Of a stretch of DNA of 64,000 nt, positions 48,001 to 56,240 are shown in pieces. The position numbers and the translations under genes are program-made. Each line of letters starts with the position of its first letter. Position 1 is the stretch's first letter. Below the pieces are notes generated by a model. That model was given only the letters and a program-made list of their open reading frames with translations. It was not told the DNA's origin and did not search any database. This DNA is from Pelomonas nitida. Lineage in GTDB: Bacteria; Pseudomonadota; Gammaproteobacteria; Burkholderiales; Burkholderiaceae_C. Location of the stretch: contig NZ_JBIGIA010000003.1 in the NCBI RefSeq assembly GCF_043555975.1, positions 248,001 to 312,000 on the forward strand, given 5' to 3'.

Positions 48001-48225
48001 CTCCGTCTCCTTCATGCGGGGTCAACAGGCCTGGGGGCGACCTGCACAAGCGCCGCTTAAACAGGCAGTTCGGCTGCGGCCGGTGTCGTTGCTGCCGGCA
48101 TCGCCGTCGCCGCGCTGCCTGCGTCGCTCGGCCATGCAGCAACTGTGGCCGGCCAGGGTCCGGCGCCCCATCGGCCGCCGTCGCAGTGGCCTGTCGGACG
48201 GTGCCGACGCCGCGGCCGTCGCGGC

Positions 48226-49161
48226 TCAGGCCGTCTCGAGCGCGAGGCCGGCCTGCACCCAGGCGTCGATGCCGCCGTGCAGCACGCGGGCCTGCCGCCC
48301 CTGGGTCTTGAGCCACTGCGCCGCACGCACGGCCGAGGCATCGTTGGGGCAGGCGCAATAGGTGATGAACTCGGACGCCACCGGCCAGCCGGCCAGCGCC
48401 GTGTCGCCCAGGGCGCCGAGATCCAGGTGACGCGCGCCGGGGATGCGCGTGGGCAGCGGCAGGCCGGGCGCCCGGGCGCGCACATCGACGAAGACGATGT
48501 CGGCACGCCCGTCGCGCAGCGCCAGCGCCTCGGCCGGCGCCAGGCGCTCGAAACGATCCAGCTCACGGCGCAGCTGCGCACGGCGCCACAGCCGCCAGCC
48601 CAGATAGGCCAGCACCACCACGCCGCCGATGGCCAGCGCCAGGCTGCCCAGCTGGCTGAGTGCCCGCAACAGCGCGCCGATCTGCGTGTGGAAGACGCTG
48701 CCGACCGCAATCGACGCGCCGGCCCACAGCGCCGAGCCGAGCAGGTTCCAGCCCAGGAAACGCCGCGCCGGCATGCCCAAGGCGCCAGCCAGCGGCGGCG
48801 CCAGGATGGACAGCCCCGGCACGAACTTGGCGATGACCAGCGTCAGCACGCCGCGGCGGGCGAAGCTGGCCTCGTTCTGGCGCACGCAGCTGTCCGGCGA
48901 GATGGAGATGCGGCACAGCGTGGTGAGCACGCGCCGCCCGAGCCGCCGCCCGGCGGCGAACCACAGCGCGTTGGCCGCCATGGCCGCCAGCGTCGCCGTG
49001 GCGAAGGCCTGCAGCGCGAAACCGGCATGGTGGGCCGACGCGACGCCCGCCAGCAGCAGCACCGGCGTGGACGGCAGCGGCGCACCGAGCTGCTCCAGCA
49101 GCACGGCGAGCGCCACGGCCAGCAAGCCGTGGTGGGCGAAGAGATCGGTCAGGTAGTCCAT
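48226..49161 (-). CDS. DedA-family membrane protein fused to a rhodanese domain
   Basis: A 311-aa fusion. The N-terminal DedA/VTT domain (about 1-195) has the family motifs LEQLGAPLPSTPVLLLAG, a re-entrant F-V-P-G-L-S segment (KFVPGLSILAPPLAGALGM) and GSALWAGASIAVG. A rhodanese domain (about 215-308) ends the protein, with candidate active Cys in ITYCACPNDASA and the usual VDVRAR and H-G-G-I-D-A-W motifs. DedA proteins transport undecaprenyl phosphate or phospholipids; the rhodanese may bind sulfur or sense redox. ATG 49161 chosen; no clear ribosome binding site. Confidence 0.85.
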   Translation of the reverse strand: MDYLTDLFAHHGLLAVALAVLLEQLGAPLPSTPVLLLAGVASAHHAGFALQAFATATLAAMAANALWFAAGRRLGRRVLTTLCRISISPDSCVRQNEASFARRGVLTLVIAKFVPGLSILAPPLAGALGMPARRFLGWNLLGSALWAGASIAVGSVFHTQIGALLRALSQLGSLALAIGGVVVLAYLGWRLWRRAQLRRELDRFERLAPAEALALRDGRADIVFVDVRARAPGLPLPTRIPGARHLDLGALGDTALAGWPVASEFITYCACPNDASAVRAAQWLKTQGRQARVLHGGIDAWVQAGLALETA

Positions 49162-49234
49162 GACGGGTGGGGCGGCGAGCATAGCCGCGGCCACAAGCCC
49201 TTCGCTGCGGCGAGGGCGCTCCGGCCTTCGCAAT

Positions 49235-49251
49235 GTACTGAACTACAGTAC
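49235..49251. promoter_or_regulatory. inverted repeat just before modB
   Basis: GTACTG-AACTA-CAGTAC is a perfect 6-bp inverted repeat with a five-base spacer, ending six bases before the modB ATG and covering its ribosome-binding region. It does not resemble the E. coli ModE box. It could be an operator or an RNA hairpin that controls translation of the mod genes. Confidence 0.4.
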
Positions 49252-49257
49252 GAAGCC

Positions 49258-49941
49258 ATGCCCACCGATCTCTGGACCCAGTTCGACGCCGCGCCACTGA
49301 CGCTGACGCTGCGCGTGGCCCTGGTCGCCACCGTCCTGGCGCTGCTGCTGGGCGTGGCGCTGGGCTGGGTGTTCGCCCGCACCCGGCTGCCGGGGCGCGG
49401 CCTGCTGGAGGCCATCTGCATGCTGCCGCTGGTGCTGCCGCCCACGGTGCTGGGCTACGGCATCCTGGTGCTGATGGGCCGGCGCAGCGCGCTGGGCGCC
49501 TGGCTGCGCGAGCACTTCGACTACACGGTCATCTTCCACTGGCACGGCGCCGTGCTGGCCTCCACGCTGGTGGCGCTGCCGCTGGTGCTCAAGGCGGCGA
49601 GCAGCGCGTTCGCGCAGGTGGACGGCCAGTTGGAGGCCGCAGCGCGCACGCTGCGGCAGTCGCGCTGGAGCACCTTTGTGCGCGTCACGCTGCCGCTGGC
49701 CTGGCCCGGCATCCTCGCCGGCACGCTGCTGGCCTTCGCCCGCGCGATGGGCGAGTTCGGCGCCTCGCTGATGGTGGCCGGCTCCATTCCCGGCCAGACC
49801 CAGACCGCCTCCATGGCCATCTACGACGCCGTCCAGGCCGGCCACGACGAGCTGGCGCTGATGCTGGCGCTGGTCGTCTCCGCCGTGTCCGTCGCCATCC
49901 TCGTCCTGTCCAACCGCTACCTGCAACGCTCCACGTCATGA
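49258..49941 (+). CDS. modB: molybdate ABC transporter permease
   Basis: A 227-aa inner-membrane permease with five to six TMs. ModB motifs: LPLVLPPTVLGYGILVLMGR, the EAA cytoplasmic loop (QLEAAARTLRQSRWSTFVRVTLPLAWPGI) and AFARAMGEFGASLMVAGSIPGQTQT (given in parts). It moves molybdate delivered by ModA. Order here is modB-modA-modC-modE; the gene overlaps modA by ATGA. Confidence 0.93.
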   Translation: MPTDLWTQFDAAPLTLTLRVALVATVLALLLGVALGWVFARTRLPGRGLLEAICMLPLVLPPTVLGYGILVLMGRRSALGAWLREHFDYTVIFHWHGAVLASTLVALPLVLKAASSAFAQVDGQLEAAARTLRQSRWSTFVRVTLPLAWPGILAGTLLAFARAMGEFGASLMVAGSIPGQTQTASMAIYDAVQAGHDELALMLALVVSAVSVAILVLSNRYLQRSTS

Positions 49942-50684
49942 AACGCCTGCTGCTCGCGCTGTCCCTCGCCCTTCCCCTGCTGGCCTCGGCGCAGCAGCTC
50001 ACCGTCTCGGCCGCCGCCAGCCTGACGGATGCGTTCAAGGAGATCGGCCCCAAGTTCGAGGCCGCGCGGCCCGGTGCCAGCGTGCGCTTCAATTTCGCGG
50101 CCTCGGGCGTGCTGCTGCAGCAGATCGCACAGGGCGCACCGGCCGATGTGTTCGCCAGCGCCGACCAGGAAACGATGAACCGCGGCGTGGAGCAAAAGCT
50201 CGTGGCCGCCGACTCGCGCCGCGACTTCGCCGCCAACTCGCTGGTGCTGATCACGCCAGCCCAGGGCGCGCCCGCCGTGGCGGCGCTGGCCGACCTGGGC
50301 AAGTCCGAGGTGAAGCGCGTCGCCGTCGGCAAGGTCGCCACCGTGCCGGTGGGGCGTTACACGCAGCAAGCGCTGGAAGGGGCCCAGCTGTGGGCGGCAC
50401 TGCAGCCCAAGATCGTCTTCGCCGACAACGTGCGCCAGGTGCTGGACTACGTGTCGCGCGGCGAGGTCGAGGCCGCCTTCGTCTACCGCACCGACGCCGA
50501 GCTCGCCAAGGGCAAGGTCAGCATCGCGATGACGGTGGGCGGCCATGCGCCGGTCACCTACCCGGCCGCCATCGTCGCCGACAGCAAGCAGCCGGCACTC
50601 GCGCGGGATTTCGTCGCCTACCTCGCCAGCACCGAGGCGCAGGCCATCCTGGCGCGCTACGGCTTCGGCCGGCCGCAGCCCTGA
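49938..50684 (+). CDS. modA: molybdate-binding periplasmic protein
   Basis: A 248-aa binding protein with signal peptide (LLLALSLALPLLASAQ). ModA motifs: LTVSAAASLTDAFKEIGPKFE, FNFAASGVLLQQIAQGAPADVFASADQETM and VTYPAAIVADSKQPALARDFVAYL (in parts). It captures molybdate or tungstate in the periplasm for ModB/ModC. Start overlaps the modB stop. A GC hairpin lies between this gene and modC (about 50723-50745), which could lower downstream expression relative to modA. Confidence 0.93.
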   Translation: MKRLLLALSLALPLLASAQQLTVSAAASLTDAFKEIGPKFEAARPGASVRFNFAASGVLLQQIAQGAPADVFASADQETMNRGVEQKLVAADSRRDFAANSLVLITPAQGAPAVAALADLGKSEVKRVAVGKVATVPVGRYTQQALEGAQLWAALQPKIVFADNVRQVLDYVSRGEVEAAFVYRTDAELAKGKVSIAMTVGGHAPVTYPAAIVADSKQPALARDFVAYLASTEAQAILARYGFGRPQP

Positions 50685-50778
50685 TCGCCATGCCGTTTCA
50701 ACCGCCACCCCGCCCCTCTTCTCGGCCCCGCGCGGCCGGGGCGGTGCGCGCACAACCGGCCTGCGGGCCGCAGCCCCG

Positions 50779-51543
50779 GTGATCGACGTCGCACTCCAGC
50801 TCTCGGTCAGCGACGCCCGGCGCCGCTTCGACCTGGACATCGCCTTCGCCACCGACGCGCCCTTCGTTGCGCTGTACGGGCCGTCGGGCGCCGGCAAGTC
50901 GCTGACGCTGCAGGCCATGGCCGGACTGCTGCCGGTGGGCGCCGGCCACGTGCGGCTGAACGGGCGCGCGCTGCTCGACACCGCCGCCGGCATCAACCTG
51001 CCGCCCGAGGCGCGCGGCGTGGGCTATCTGTTCCAGCACTACGCGCTGTTTCCCCACCTCAGCGTGCGCGACAACATCGCCTTCGGGCTGACCGACTGGC
51101 GGCGCCGCCTCAAGCCGGCCGATGCCGCGCGGGTGGACGAGTTGATCGAGGCCTTCGGCCTCACGGCCATGGCGCGCAGCCGGCCGGCCACGCTGTCCGG
51201 CGGCCAGCAGCAACGCGTGGCCCTCGCTCGCGCGCTGGCCAGCAACCCGCAGGTGCTGCTGCTGGACGAACCCTTCACCGCGCTGAACCCGCTGCTGCGC
51301 CGCCAGTTGCGCGACGAGCTGCGCGCCGTGCGCGAGCGCTGGGGCATCCCGGCCGTCATGATCACGCACGACCTCGACGACGTCGCCGCGCTGGCGCAGC
51401 GTGCCTACGTCGTCGACGGCGGCCGCATCACCCGCACGGTGGACCTCGCCGCCGGCCAGGGCCACGCCGCGCTGGACGACCTCCCCGCGCCCAGCGCCGA
51501 CGAGCAGCGGCGCCTGGCCTTGCTGAAGGCCGAGCTGGCTTGA
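50779..51543 (+). CDS. modC: molybdate ABC transporter ATPase, short form
   Basis: A 254-aa ABC ATPase with Walker A GPSGAGKS (residues ~34-41), Q-loop FQHYALFPH, signature LSGGQQQRVALARAL and Walker B LLLDEPF. The usual ModC C-terminal TOBE (Mop) domain is absent (typical length is ~350), so molybdate sensing must be by ModE. A GTG start at 50779 is proposed since it begins right before the fold; the open frame continues upstream to 50545 inside modA and looks non-coding. Confidence 0.85.
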   Translation: MIDVALQLSVSDARRRFDLDIAFATDAPFVALYGPSGAGKSLTLQAMAGLLPVGAGHVRLNGRALLDTAAGINLPPEARGVGYLFQHYALFPHLSVRDNIAFGLTDWRRRLKPADAARVDELIEAFGLTAMARSRPATLSGGQQQRVALARALASNPQVLLLDEPFTALNPLLRRQLRDELRAVRERWGIPAVMITHDLDDVAALAQRAYVVDGGRITRTVDLAAGQGHAALDDLPAPSADEQRRLALLKAELA

Positions 51544-51612
51544 CGCGGCGGCCACCGGCGCCGGCACATCCGCCTTCACGCCGACGACCGCCCTCGTCCA
51601 CGGGCACAGGCG

Positions 51613-52449
51613 ATGATGGCGCCCCGCCACCGCCCACCCTTTCCCTTGAGCCTGCTGCCCACTGATCACCCGCTGCTGCAAGGCGAGCTGCGCCTGGCCG
51701 GCCGGCTCGACGGCCGCTTCTTCGACCTGCTGGCCGCCCTCGCGCTGACCGGCTCGCTGCAGAAGGCCGCCCGCGCCGCCGGCTACAGCTACAAAGGCGC
51801 CTGGCTCGTGCTGGACGCCGCCGCCGCGCTGACCCACGCGCCGCTGCTCGAAACCGCCACGGGCGGCACGGGCGGCGGCGGCACGCGGCTCACCGCCGAC
51901 GGCCTGGCGCTGCTGGCCGCCTGGCGCGAACTGCAGGTCCGGCATGCCGCCTTTCTGCACGAACAGGCCAGCTGGCTGGCCACCCAACCCGCGCTCGACG
52001 CGCTGCTGAAGAGGATGTCCATGAAGACCACCGCCCGCAACCAGTTCCACGGCCGCATCGCCGGCGTGAACCCGGGCCCCTCGACCACCACCGTGCGCGT
52101 CACGCTGGACGGCGGCCAGGAGGTCACCGCGTCGCTGACCACGCAGGCCGCGCAGGAGCTGCAGGTGCAGACCGGCAAGGAGGCGCTGGCGCTCGTGAAG
52201 GCCAGCGAGGTGTTGCTGGTCACCGACTTCGGCGGCTACCGGCTGTCCGCCCGCAATCAGCTGGCCGGCACCGTCTCGCGCGTGGAGCGCGGCGCCGTGT
52301 CGTCGCTGATCGGGCTGACGCTGCCGGGCGGCACCGTCGTGACGGCCAGCGTCACCAACGATGCCGTGGACGGGCTCAACCTCGCCGTGGGCCAGCCGGC
52401 CACCGCCGTGTTCAAGGCCTATGCGGTGATGCTGGCGGTGCGGGCCTGA
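51613..52449 (+). CDS. modE: molybdate-responsive regulator ModE
   Basis: A 278-aa regulator. The N-terminal winged helix (about 25-125; FFDLLAALALTGSLQKAARAAGYSYKGAW) is ModE-type. Two tandem Mop (TOBE) domains follow (about 137-202 and 207-276; each with R-N-Q-x-x-G and an x-x-V-x-x-V pattern), which bind molybdate. In E. coli, molybdate-bound ModE represses modABC. It is encoded 69 bp after modC. Confidence 0.88.
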   Translation: MMAPRHRPPFPLSLLPTDHPLLQGELRLAGRLDGRFFDLLAALALTGSLQKAARAAGYSYKGAWLVLDAAAALTHAPLLETATGGTGGGGTRLTADGLALLAAWRELQVRHAAFLHEQASWLATQPALDALLKRMSMKTTARNQFHGRIAGVNPGPSTTTVRVTLDGGQEVTASLTTQAAQELQVQTGKEALALVKASEVLLVTDFGGYRLSARNQLAGTVSRVERGAVSSLIGLTLPGGTVVTASVTNDAVDGLNLAVGQPATAVFKAYAVMLAVRA

Positions 52450-52488
52450 GCGCCCGCGCATCAGGGCGCCACCGGCGGTGGCTGCCGC

Positions 52489-53292
52489 TCAGGCGGCCGC
52501 CGCGCCCGCCTTGGTGATGCGCACATTCACCTCGCCCGCGCCCGCGAACACGTGGCGCGACTGCTGGCCGGCGCGGATGTCGTGCACGCCGGTGATCATG
52601 CCGGTGGAGATCACGTCGCCGGCCTTCAGGATCGTGCCTTGCTGCGCGCGCTTGTTCAGCGTGAAGGCCAGCGCGCCCAGCGGGCCGGGCTTGATGGCGA
52701 CCTTGCCGGTGCCCACCGACTGACCGTCGATGAAGGTCTCGACATCGATGGTTTCCAGCTCGCGCCAGTTGGCGATCTCGGCGCCGACGACGACACCCCA
52801 GTTGTTGCCGAAGTCGGAGATGACCGCGCCGGGGCCGAGGTCGTTCAGCGTCGCGAGCGGGCTGCTGGCCACTTCCACGCCGATGTGCATGGACTTGACG
52901 AACGGCAGCACGGTGTCGGCCGTCCAGTCGGCCTTGCCGGCGGGTGCGTCCTGCGCGACGACGATGACCACCTCGGCCTCCACGGCCGCGAAGCCGCCCT
53001 CGAACACCGGGCAGGTCGCCGTGCCACCGGCGGCCACGCGGTGCACATTGGGCGCGAACGCGGGGCCGATGAGACGCTCCTCGGGGAACTGCGTGGCGAA
53101 GGCCGGGTTCACGCGGGCGACCTTCCAGCCGGCCACGGCGTCAGGCCAGCGGGCAATGGCCGCCGCCTGGGTGGCGTAGGCCTCGGCCAGCGTGGCCGGC
53201 AGCGTGCCCGGGTAGGCCGGCAACGACTGGCCGGCGGCGCGGGCGGCCGTGAAGCGGACCGCGATGTCCTGGGGGTGGTGTTCAGTGCTCAT
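52489..53292 (-). CDS. 2-oxopent-4-enoate hydratase-like (fumarylacetoacetate hydrolase superfamily)
   Basis: A 267-aa protein of the 2-keto-4-pentenoate hydratase / 4-oxalocrotonate decarboxylase group (MhpD/DmpE/DmpH). Visible motifs: WKVARVNPAF, EERLIGPAF, the metal-ligand Glu pair in FAAVEAEVV, VEVASSPL, and ISDFGNNWG-V-VVGAEI. Such enzymes act in meta-cleavage of aromatics or in uncharacterised keto-acid degradation. No ring-cleavage genes are close, so the substrate is unknown. ATG 53292 has GGGAGA upstream. Confidence 0.82.
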   Translation of the reverse strand: MSTEHHPQDIAVRFTAARAAGQSLPAYPGTLPATLAEAYATQAAAIARWPDAVAGWKVARVNPAFATQFPEERLIGPAFAPNVHRVAAGGTATCPVFEGGFAAVEAEVVIVVAQDAPAGKADWTADTVLPFVKSMHIGVEVASSPLATLNDLGPGAVISDFGNNWGVVVGAEIANWRELETIDVETFIDGQSVGTGKVAIKPGPLGALAFTLNKRAQQGTILKAGDVISTGMITGVHDIRAGQQSRHVFAGAGEVNVRITKAGAAAA

Positions 53293-53427
53293 GGTTGTCT
53301 CCCGCGCTGCAGCGCCCTGTCTGTGAATGCGGGCGGCAATGTACCGCGAAGCCTCGCCGGGGCGCCCTTTGCATCTGCGCAAGCGCGCCTCTCGCGGCGA
53401 CTCTCGCGGCACCGCTCGGTAGCGGTG

Positions 53428-53877
53428 TCAGTACGTCTTGTACGGCAGGAACTTGCCGCTCATGACGATGCTCACCCGGTCACCCGCCGGGTGGGGCTCC
53501 CGATGCAAGTCCATCTTGAAGTCGATGGCGCTCATGATGCCGTCGCCGAATTCCTCGTGGATCAGCTCCTTGAACGTGGTGCCGTAGACGCTGATCAGCT
53601 CGTAGAAGCGGTAGATCAGCGGGTCGGTCGGCACCGCCGTGGGGAGGCTGCCCTTGTAGGGCACCACCTTGAGCCACTGCGCCTCGGCCTCGGTCAGGTC
53701 GAACAGGCCGGCCAGCGTCGCGGCCTGCTCGTCGTTGAAGGTCATCTGGCCCAGGCAGCCGGCCGTGACCCACTCCTTGCTCAGGCCCACGGCCTGCGCC
53801 ACATCCGCCCATTTCAGGCCCTTGGCCACCTTGGTGGCGATGATTTTTTCGGTGACGTCGAGGCGGCTCAGCGGCAT
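53428..53877 (-). CDS. cynS: cyanate hydratase (cyanase)
   Basis: A 149-aa enzyme that breaks down cyanate with bicarbonate to ammonia and CO2. The N-terminal helical DNA-binding-like domain and C-terminal catalytic domain are complete. Active-site residues Arg90, Glu93 and Ser116 keep the same spacing as E. coli Arg96/Glu99/Ser122 (YRFYELISVYG, DGIMSAIDF). The end is the usual MSGKFLPYKTY. ATG 53877 has GGAG nearby. It is divergent from the sulfate transporter genes. Confidence 0.95.
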   Translation of the reverse strand: MPLSRLDVTEKIIATKVAKGLKWADVAQAVGLSKEWVTAGCLGQMTFNDEQAATLAGLFDLTEAEAQWLKVVPYKGSLPTAVPTDPLIYRFYELISVYGTTFKELIHEEFGDGIMSAIDFKMDLHREPHPAGDRVSIVMSGKFLPYKTY

Positions 53878-53988
53878 GGAGAACTCCGGCAGGGGTGGCA
53901 TGGCAAGGGCGGGCGCGCGGCAAGTTCGCAGAAGCGGGCCCGGCCCTCGCTCATGACGGCAGCAAGCGCCATGCCATCCAAAGGCGGC

Positions 53989-54030
53989 TTCCGAATATGG
54001 AAATAAGAAAACTGTCGTTCCGCGAATAAG
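53989..54030 (+). promoter_or_regulatory. candidate CysB-controlled promoter region of sbp
   Basis: An AT-rich patch upstream of sbp contains the inverted repeat TTCC-GAATAT-GGAA (53989-54002) and a direct repeat AATAAG at 54002-54007 and 54025-54030, 23 bp apart. CysB sites are AT-rich with ATAA-like half sites, and cysB is encoded downstream at 62287. The assignment is by context. Confidence 0.35.
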
Positions 54031-54076
54031 CGACTTTGGGCACCCTCACGCCTTCGTTCCATCGCCCGGCCCCGCC

Positions 54077-55087
54077 ATGCCCACTTTCCTGACCACCCGC
54101 CGCGCCCTGCTGGCCTTGTTCGCCTCCACGACGGCACTGCCCGCACTGGCAGCCGACCCGACGCTGCTGAACGTCTCCTACGACGTGGCGCGCGAGCTCT
54201 ACAAGCAGATCAACCCGGCCTTCGTTGCCGCGCAGAAGGCCAAGGGCCAGGCCGTGACGGTCAACCAGAGCCATGGCGGTTCCAGCAAGCAGATCGGCGC
54301 CGTCATCAGCGGGCTGGAGGCCGACGTCGTGACGATGAACCAAGCCACCGACGTCGACCAGCTGGCCTCCGCCGGCCTGACGCCGGCCGACTGGCGCAAC
54401 CGCTTCCCCAACGCCTCGGCGCCCTACTCCTCGACCATGCTGTTCCTGGTGCGCAAGGGCAACCCCAAGGGCATCAAGGACTGGGCTGACCTGGCCCGCC
54501 CCGGCGTGCAGGTCATCATTCCCAACCCCAAGGTCACCGGCAACGGCCGCTACGGCTACCTGGCCGCATGGGGCAGCGTCGTGGCCACCGGCGGCAGCGA
54601 CGCCCAGGCCAAGGACTTCGTCTCCAAGGTCTTCGCCAACGTGCCCGTGCTGGACGGCGGCGGCCGCGGCGCCACCACCACGTTCACGCAGCGCGGCATC
54701 GGCGATGTGCTCGTCACCTTCGAGGCCGAGGTGGAGCTGATCGAGAACGAGTTCGGCAAGGGCCAGTTCGAGCAGGTCAACCCCAGCATCTCCATCGAGA
54801 CCGACGCACCGGTCGCACTGGTCGACAAGGTCGCCGCCAAGAAGGGCACGGCCGCGCTGGCCAAGGCTTACCTCGACTTCCACTGGAGCCCGGAGGCGCA
54901 GGAGATCATCGCGAAGAACAACTTCCGCCCGCGCGACCCGGCCGTCTTCAAGAAGCACGCGCAGCGTTTCGCCAACATCAAGCTGTTCACCGTCGACAAG
55001 GCGCTGGGCGGCTGGGACAAGGTCGGCAAGACGCATTTCGCCGATGGCGGCACGTTTGATCAGGTGATGGCATCAATCAAACGCTGA
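54077..55087 (+). CDS. sbp: sulfate-binding periplasmic protein
   Basis: A 336-aa sulfate ABC binding protein. Signal peptide (RALLALFASTTALPALA). Family motifs: LLNVSYDVARELYKQIN, QSHGGSSKQIGAVISGL, VVTMNQATDVDQL, FLVRKGNPKGIKDW and NPKVTGNGRYGYLAAWG. It delivers sulfate or thiosulfate to CysTWA. First of sbp-cysT-cysW-cysA. A second paralogue begins at 63334. Confidence 0.94.
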   Translation: MPTFLTTRRALLALFASTTALPALAADPTLLNVSYDVARELYKQINPAFVAAQKAKGQAVTVNQSHGGSSKQIGAVISGLEADVVTMNQATDVDQLASAGLTPADWRNRFPNASAPYSSTMLFLVRKGNPKGIKDWADLARPGVQVIIPNPKVTGNGRYGYLAAWGSVVATGGSDAQAKDFVSKVFANVPVLDGGGRGATTTFTQRGIGDVLVTFEAEVELIENEFGKGQFEQVNPSISIETDAPVALVDKVAAKKGTAALAKAYLDFHWSPEAQEIIAKNNFRPRDPAVFKKHAQRFANIKLFTVDKALGGWDKVGKTHFADGGTFDQVMASIKR

Positions 55088-55109
55088 CCTACAGCCTCTT
55101 GTCGGGACC

Positions 55110-55132
55110 GCTCTGCGGCATTGCCGCAGAGC
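55110..55132 (+). other. intra-operon hairpin after sbp
   Basis: A perfect 10-bp stem GCTCTGCGGC / GCCGCAGAGC with a three-base loop lies 23 bp after the sbp stop. No T-run follows. Such structures often protect the mRNA of an abundant binding protein from decay and reduce readthrough to permease genes. Confidence 0.6.
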
Positions 55133-55178
55133 TTCGGCAGGCACAGGCCGTCCACTGGACGCCCTGTGTCCGGCCTCA

Positions 55179-55268
55179 GCCCCCGAGGGGATGGCGATGC
55201 TCGCGGCATGGAGCCGCTCGCACATCGCCTAAGCGGGCCGGCTTGGGGGCGGCCCGGCGCTCGGCCCG
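55179..55268 (+). repeat. intergenic GC-rich repeat, copy 1
   Basis: Within the 204-bp sbp-cysT gap, CCCCCGAGGGGATG (55179-55192) and a 36-bp block (55233-55268) are matched, inverted, by a contiguous copy at 57152-57200; the 36-bp blocks differ at two positions. The two parts are separated here by an extra 40 bp with its own inverted repeat GGCGATG/CATCGCC (55192-55198, 55223-55229). Confidence 0.75.
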
Positions 55269-55291
55269 AACTGCCAGAACACCAAAACCAC

Positions 55292-56161
55292 ATGACTTCT
55301 TTCTCCCTGAGTAGACGCCGTGTCCTGCCCGGCTTTGCGCCGACGTTGGGCTTCACGCTGTTCTACCTGTCGCTGATCGTGCTGATCCCGCTGGCGGCGG
55401 TGTTCCTGAAATCGTCGGGCCATGGGTTCGACGCGTTCTGGGCAGCCGTCACGTCGCCGCGCGTCGTCGCGTCGTACAAGCTCAGCTTCGGCGCCTCGCT
55501 GCTCGCGGCGGGCATCAACCTGGTCTTCGGGCTGATCCTGGCTTGGTGCATCGTGCGCTACGAGTTCCCCGGCAAGAAGCTGGTGGACGCGCTCATCGAC
55601 CTGCCCTTCGCGCTGCCCACCGCCGTGGCCGGCATTGCGCTGACGGCGCTGTACGCGCCCAACGGCTGGGTCGGCTCGCTGTTCGCGCCGGGCGGCGCGC
55701 TGGCCTTCCTGTTCGGTGCCGACGGCGCCAAGATCGCCTTCACGCCGGTGGGCGTGCTGCTGGCGCTGATCTTCATCGGCCTGCCCTTCATCGTGCGCAC
55801 CGTGCAGCCCGTGCTGGAGGACATGGAGACCGAGCTGGAGGAAGCCGCCGCGTCGCTGGGCGCACGGCGCTGGACGACCTTCCGCTACGTGGTGCTGCCC
55901 ACGCTGCTGCCGGCGCTGCTGACCGGCTTCGCGCTGGCCTTCGCGCGCGCGGTCGGCGAGTACGGCTCGGTCATCTTCATCGCCGGCAACATCCCGCTGG
56001 TCAGCGAGATCACGCCGCTGATGATCATCTCCAAGCTGGAGCAGTACGACTATGTGGGCGCCACGGCAATAGCGGCCGTGATGCTGATCTTCAGCTTCGT
56101 GCTGCTGCTCGTCATCAACGGCCTGCAGGCCTGGGCCTCGCAACGCGGAGCGCGCAAATGA
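55292..56161 (+). CDS. cysT: sulfate ABC transporter permease CysT
   Basis: A 289-aa permease with six TMs. Motifs: LGFTLFYLSLIVLIPLAAVFL, LIDLPFALPTAVAGIALT, the EAA loop ELEEAAASLGARRWTTFRYVVLP and AFARAVGEYGSVIFIAGNIP. Pairs with CysW. ATG 55292 is preferred; an in-frame extension to 55121 would run through the repeat and is not credible. Confidence 0.93.
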   Translation: MTSFSLSRRRVLPGFAPTLGFTLFYLSLIVLIPLAAVFLKSSGHGFDAFWAAVTSPRVVASYKLSFGASLLAAGINLVFGLILAWCIVRYEFPGKKLVDALIDLPFALPTAVAGIALTALYAPNGWVGSLFAPGGALAFLFGADGAKIAFTPVGVLLALIFIGLPFIVRTVQPVLEDMETELEEAAASLGARRWTTFRYVVLPTLLPALLTGFALAFARAVGEYGSVIFIAGNIPLVSEITPLMIISKLEQYDYVGATAIAAVMLIFSFVLLLVINGLQAWASQRGARK

Positions 56162-56240
56162 TGAACCCCCACCTTCGTTTCACCCCGGCCCCCATCAGGG
56201 CGCGCGCGGCCTGCGCTGAGACGGCCCGTCAGGAGGCCGC

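Noticed and set aside
49235..49251. ModE binding site
   Set aside because: The palindrome does not contain the TATA-type ModE half sites; it is listed only as an unexplained inverted repeat.
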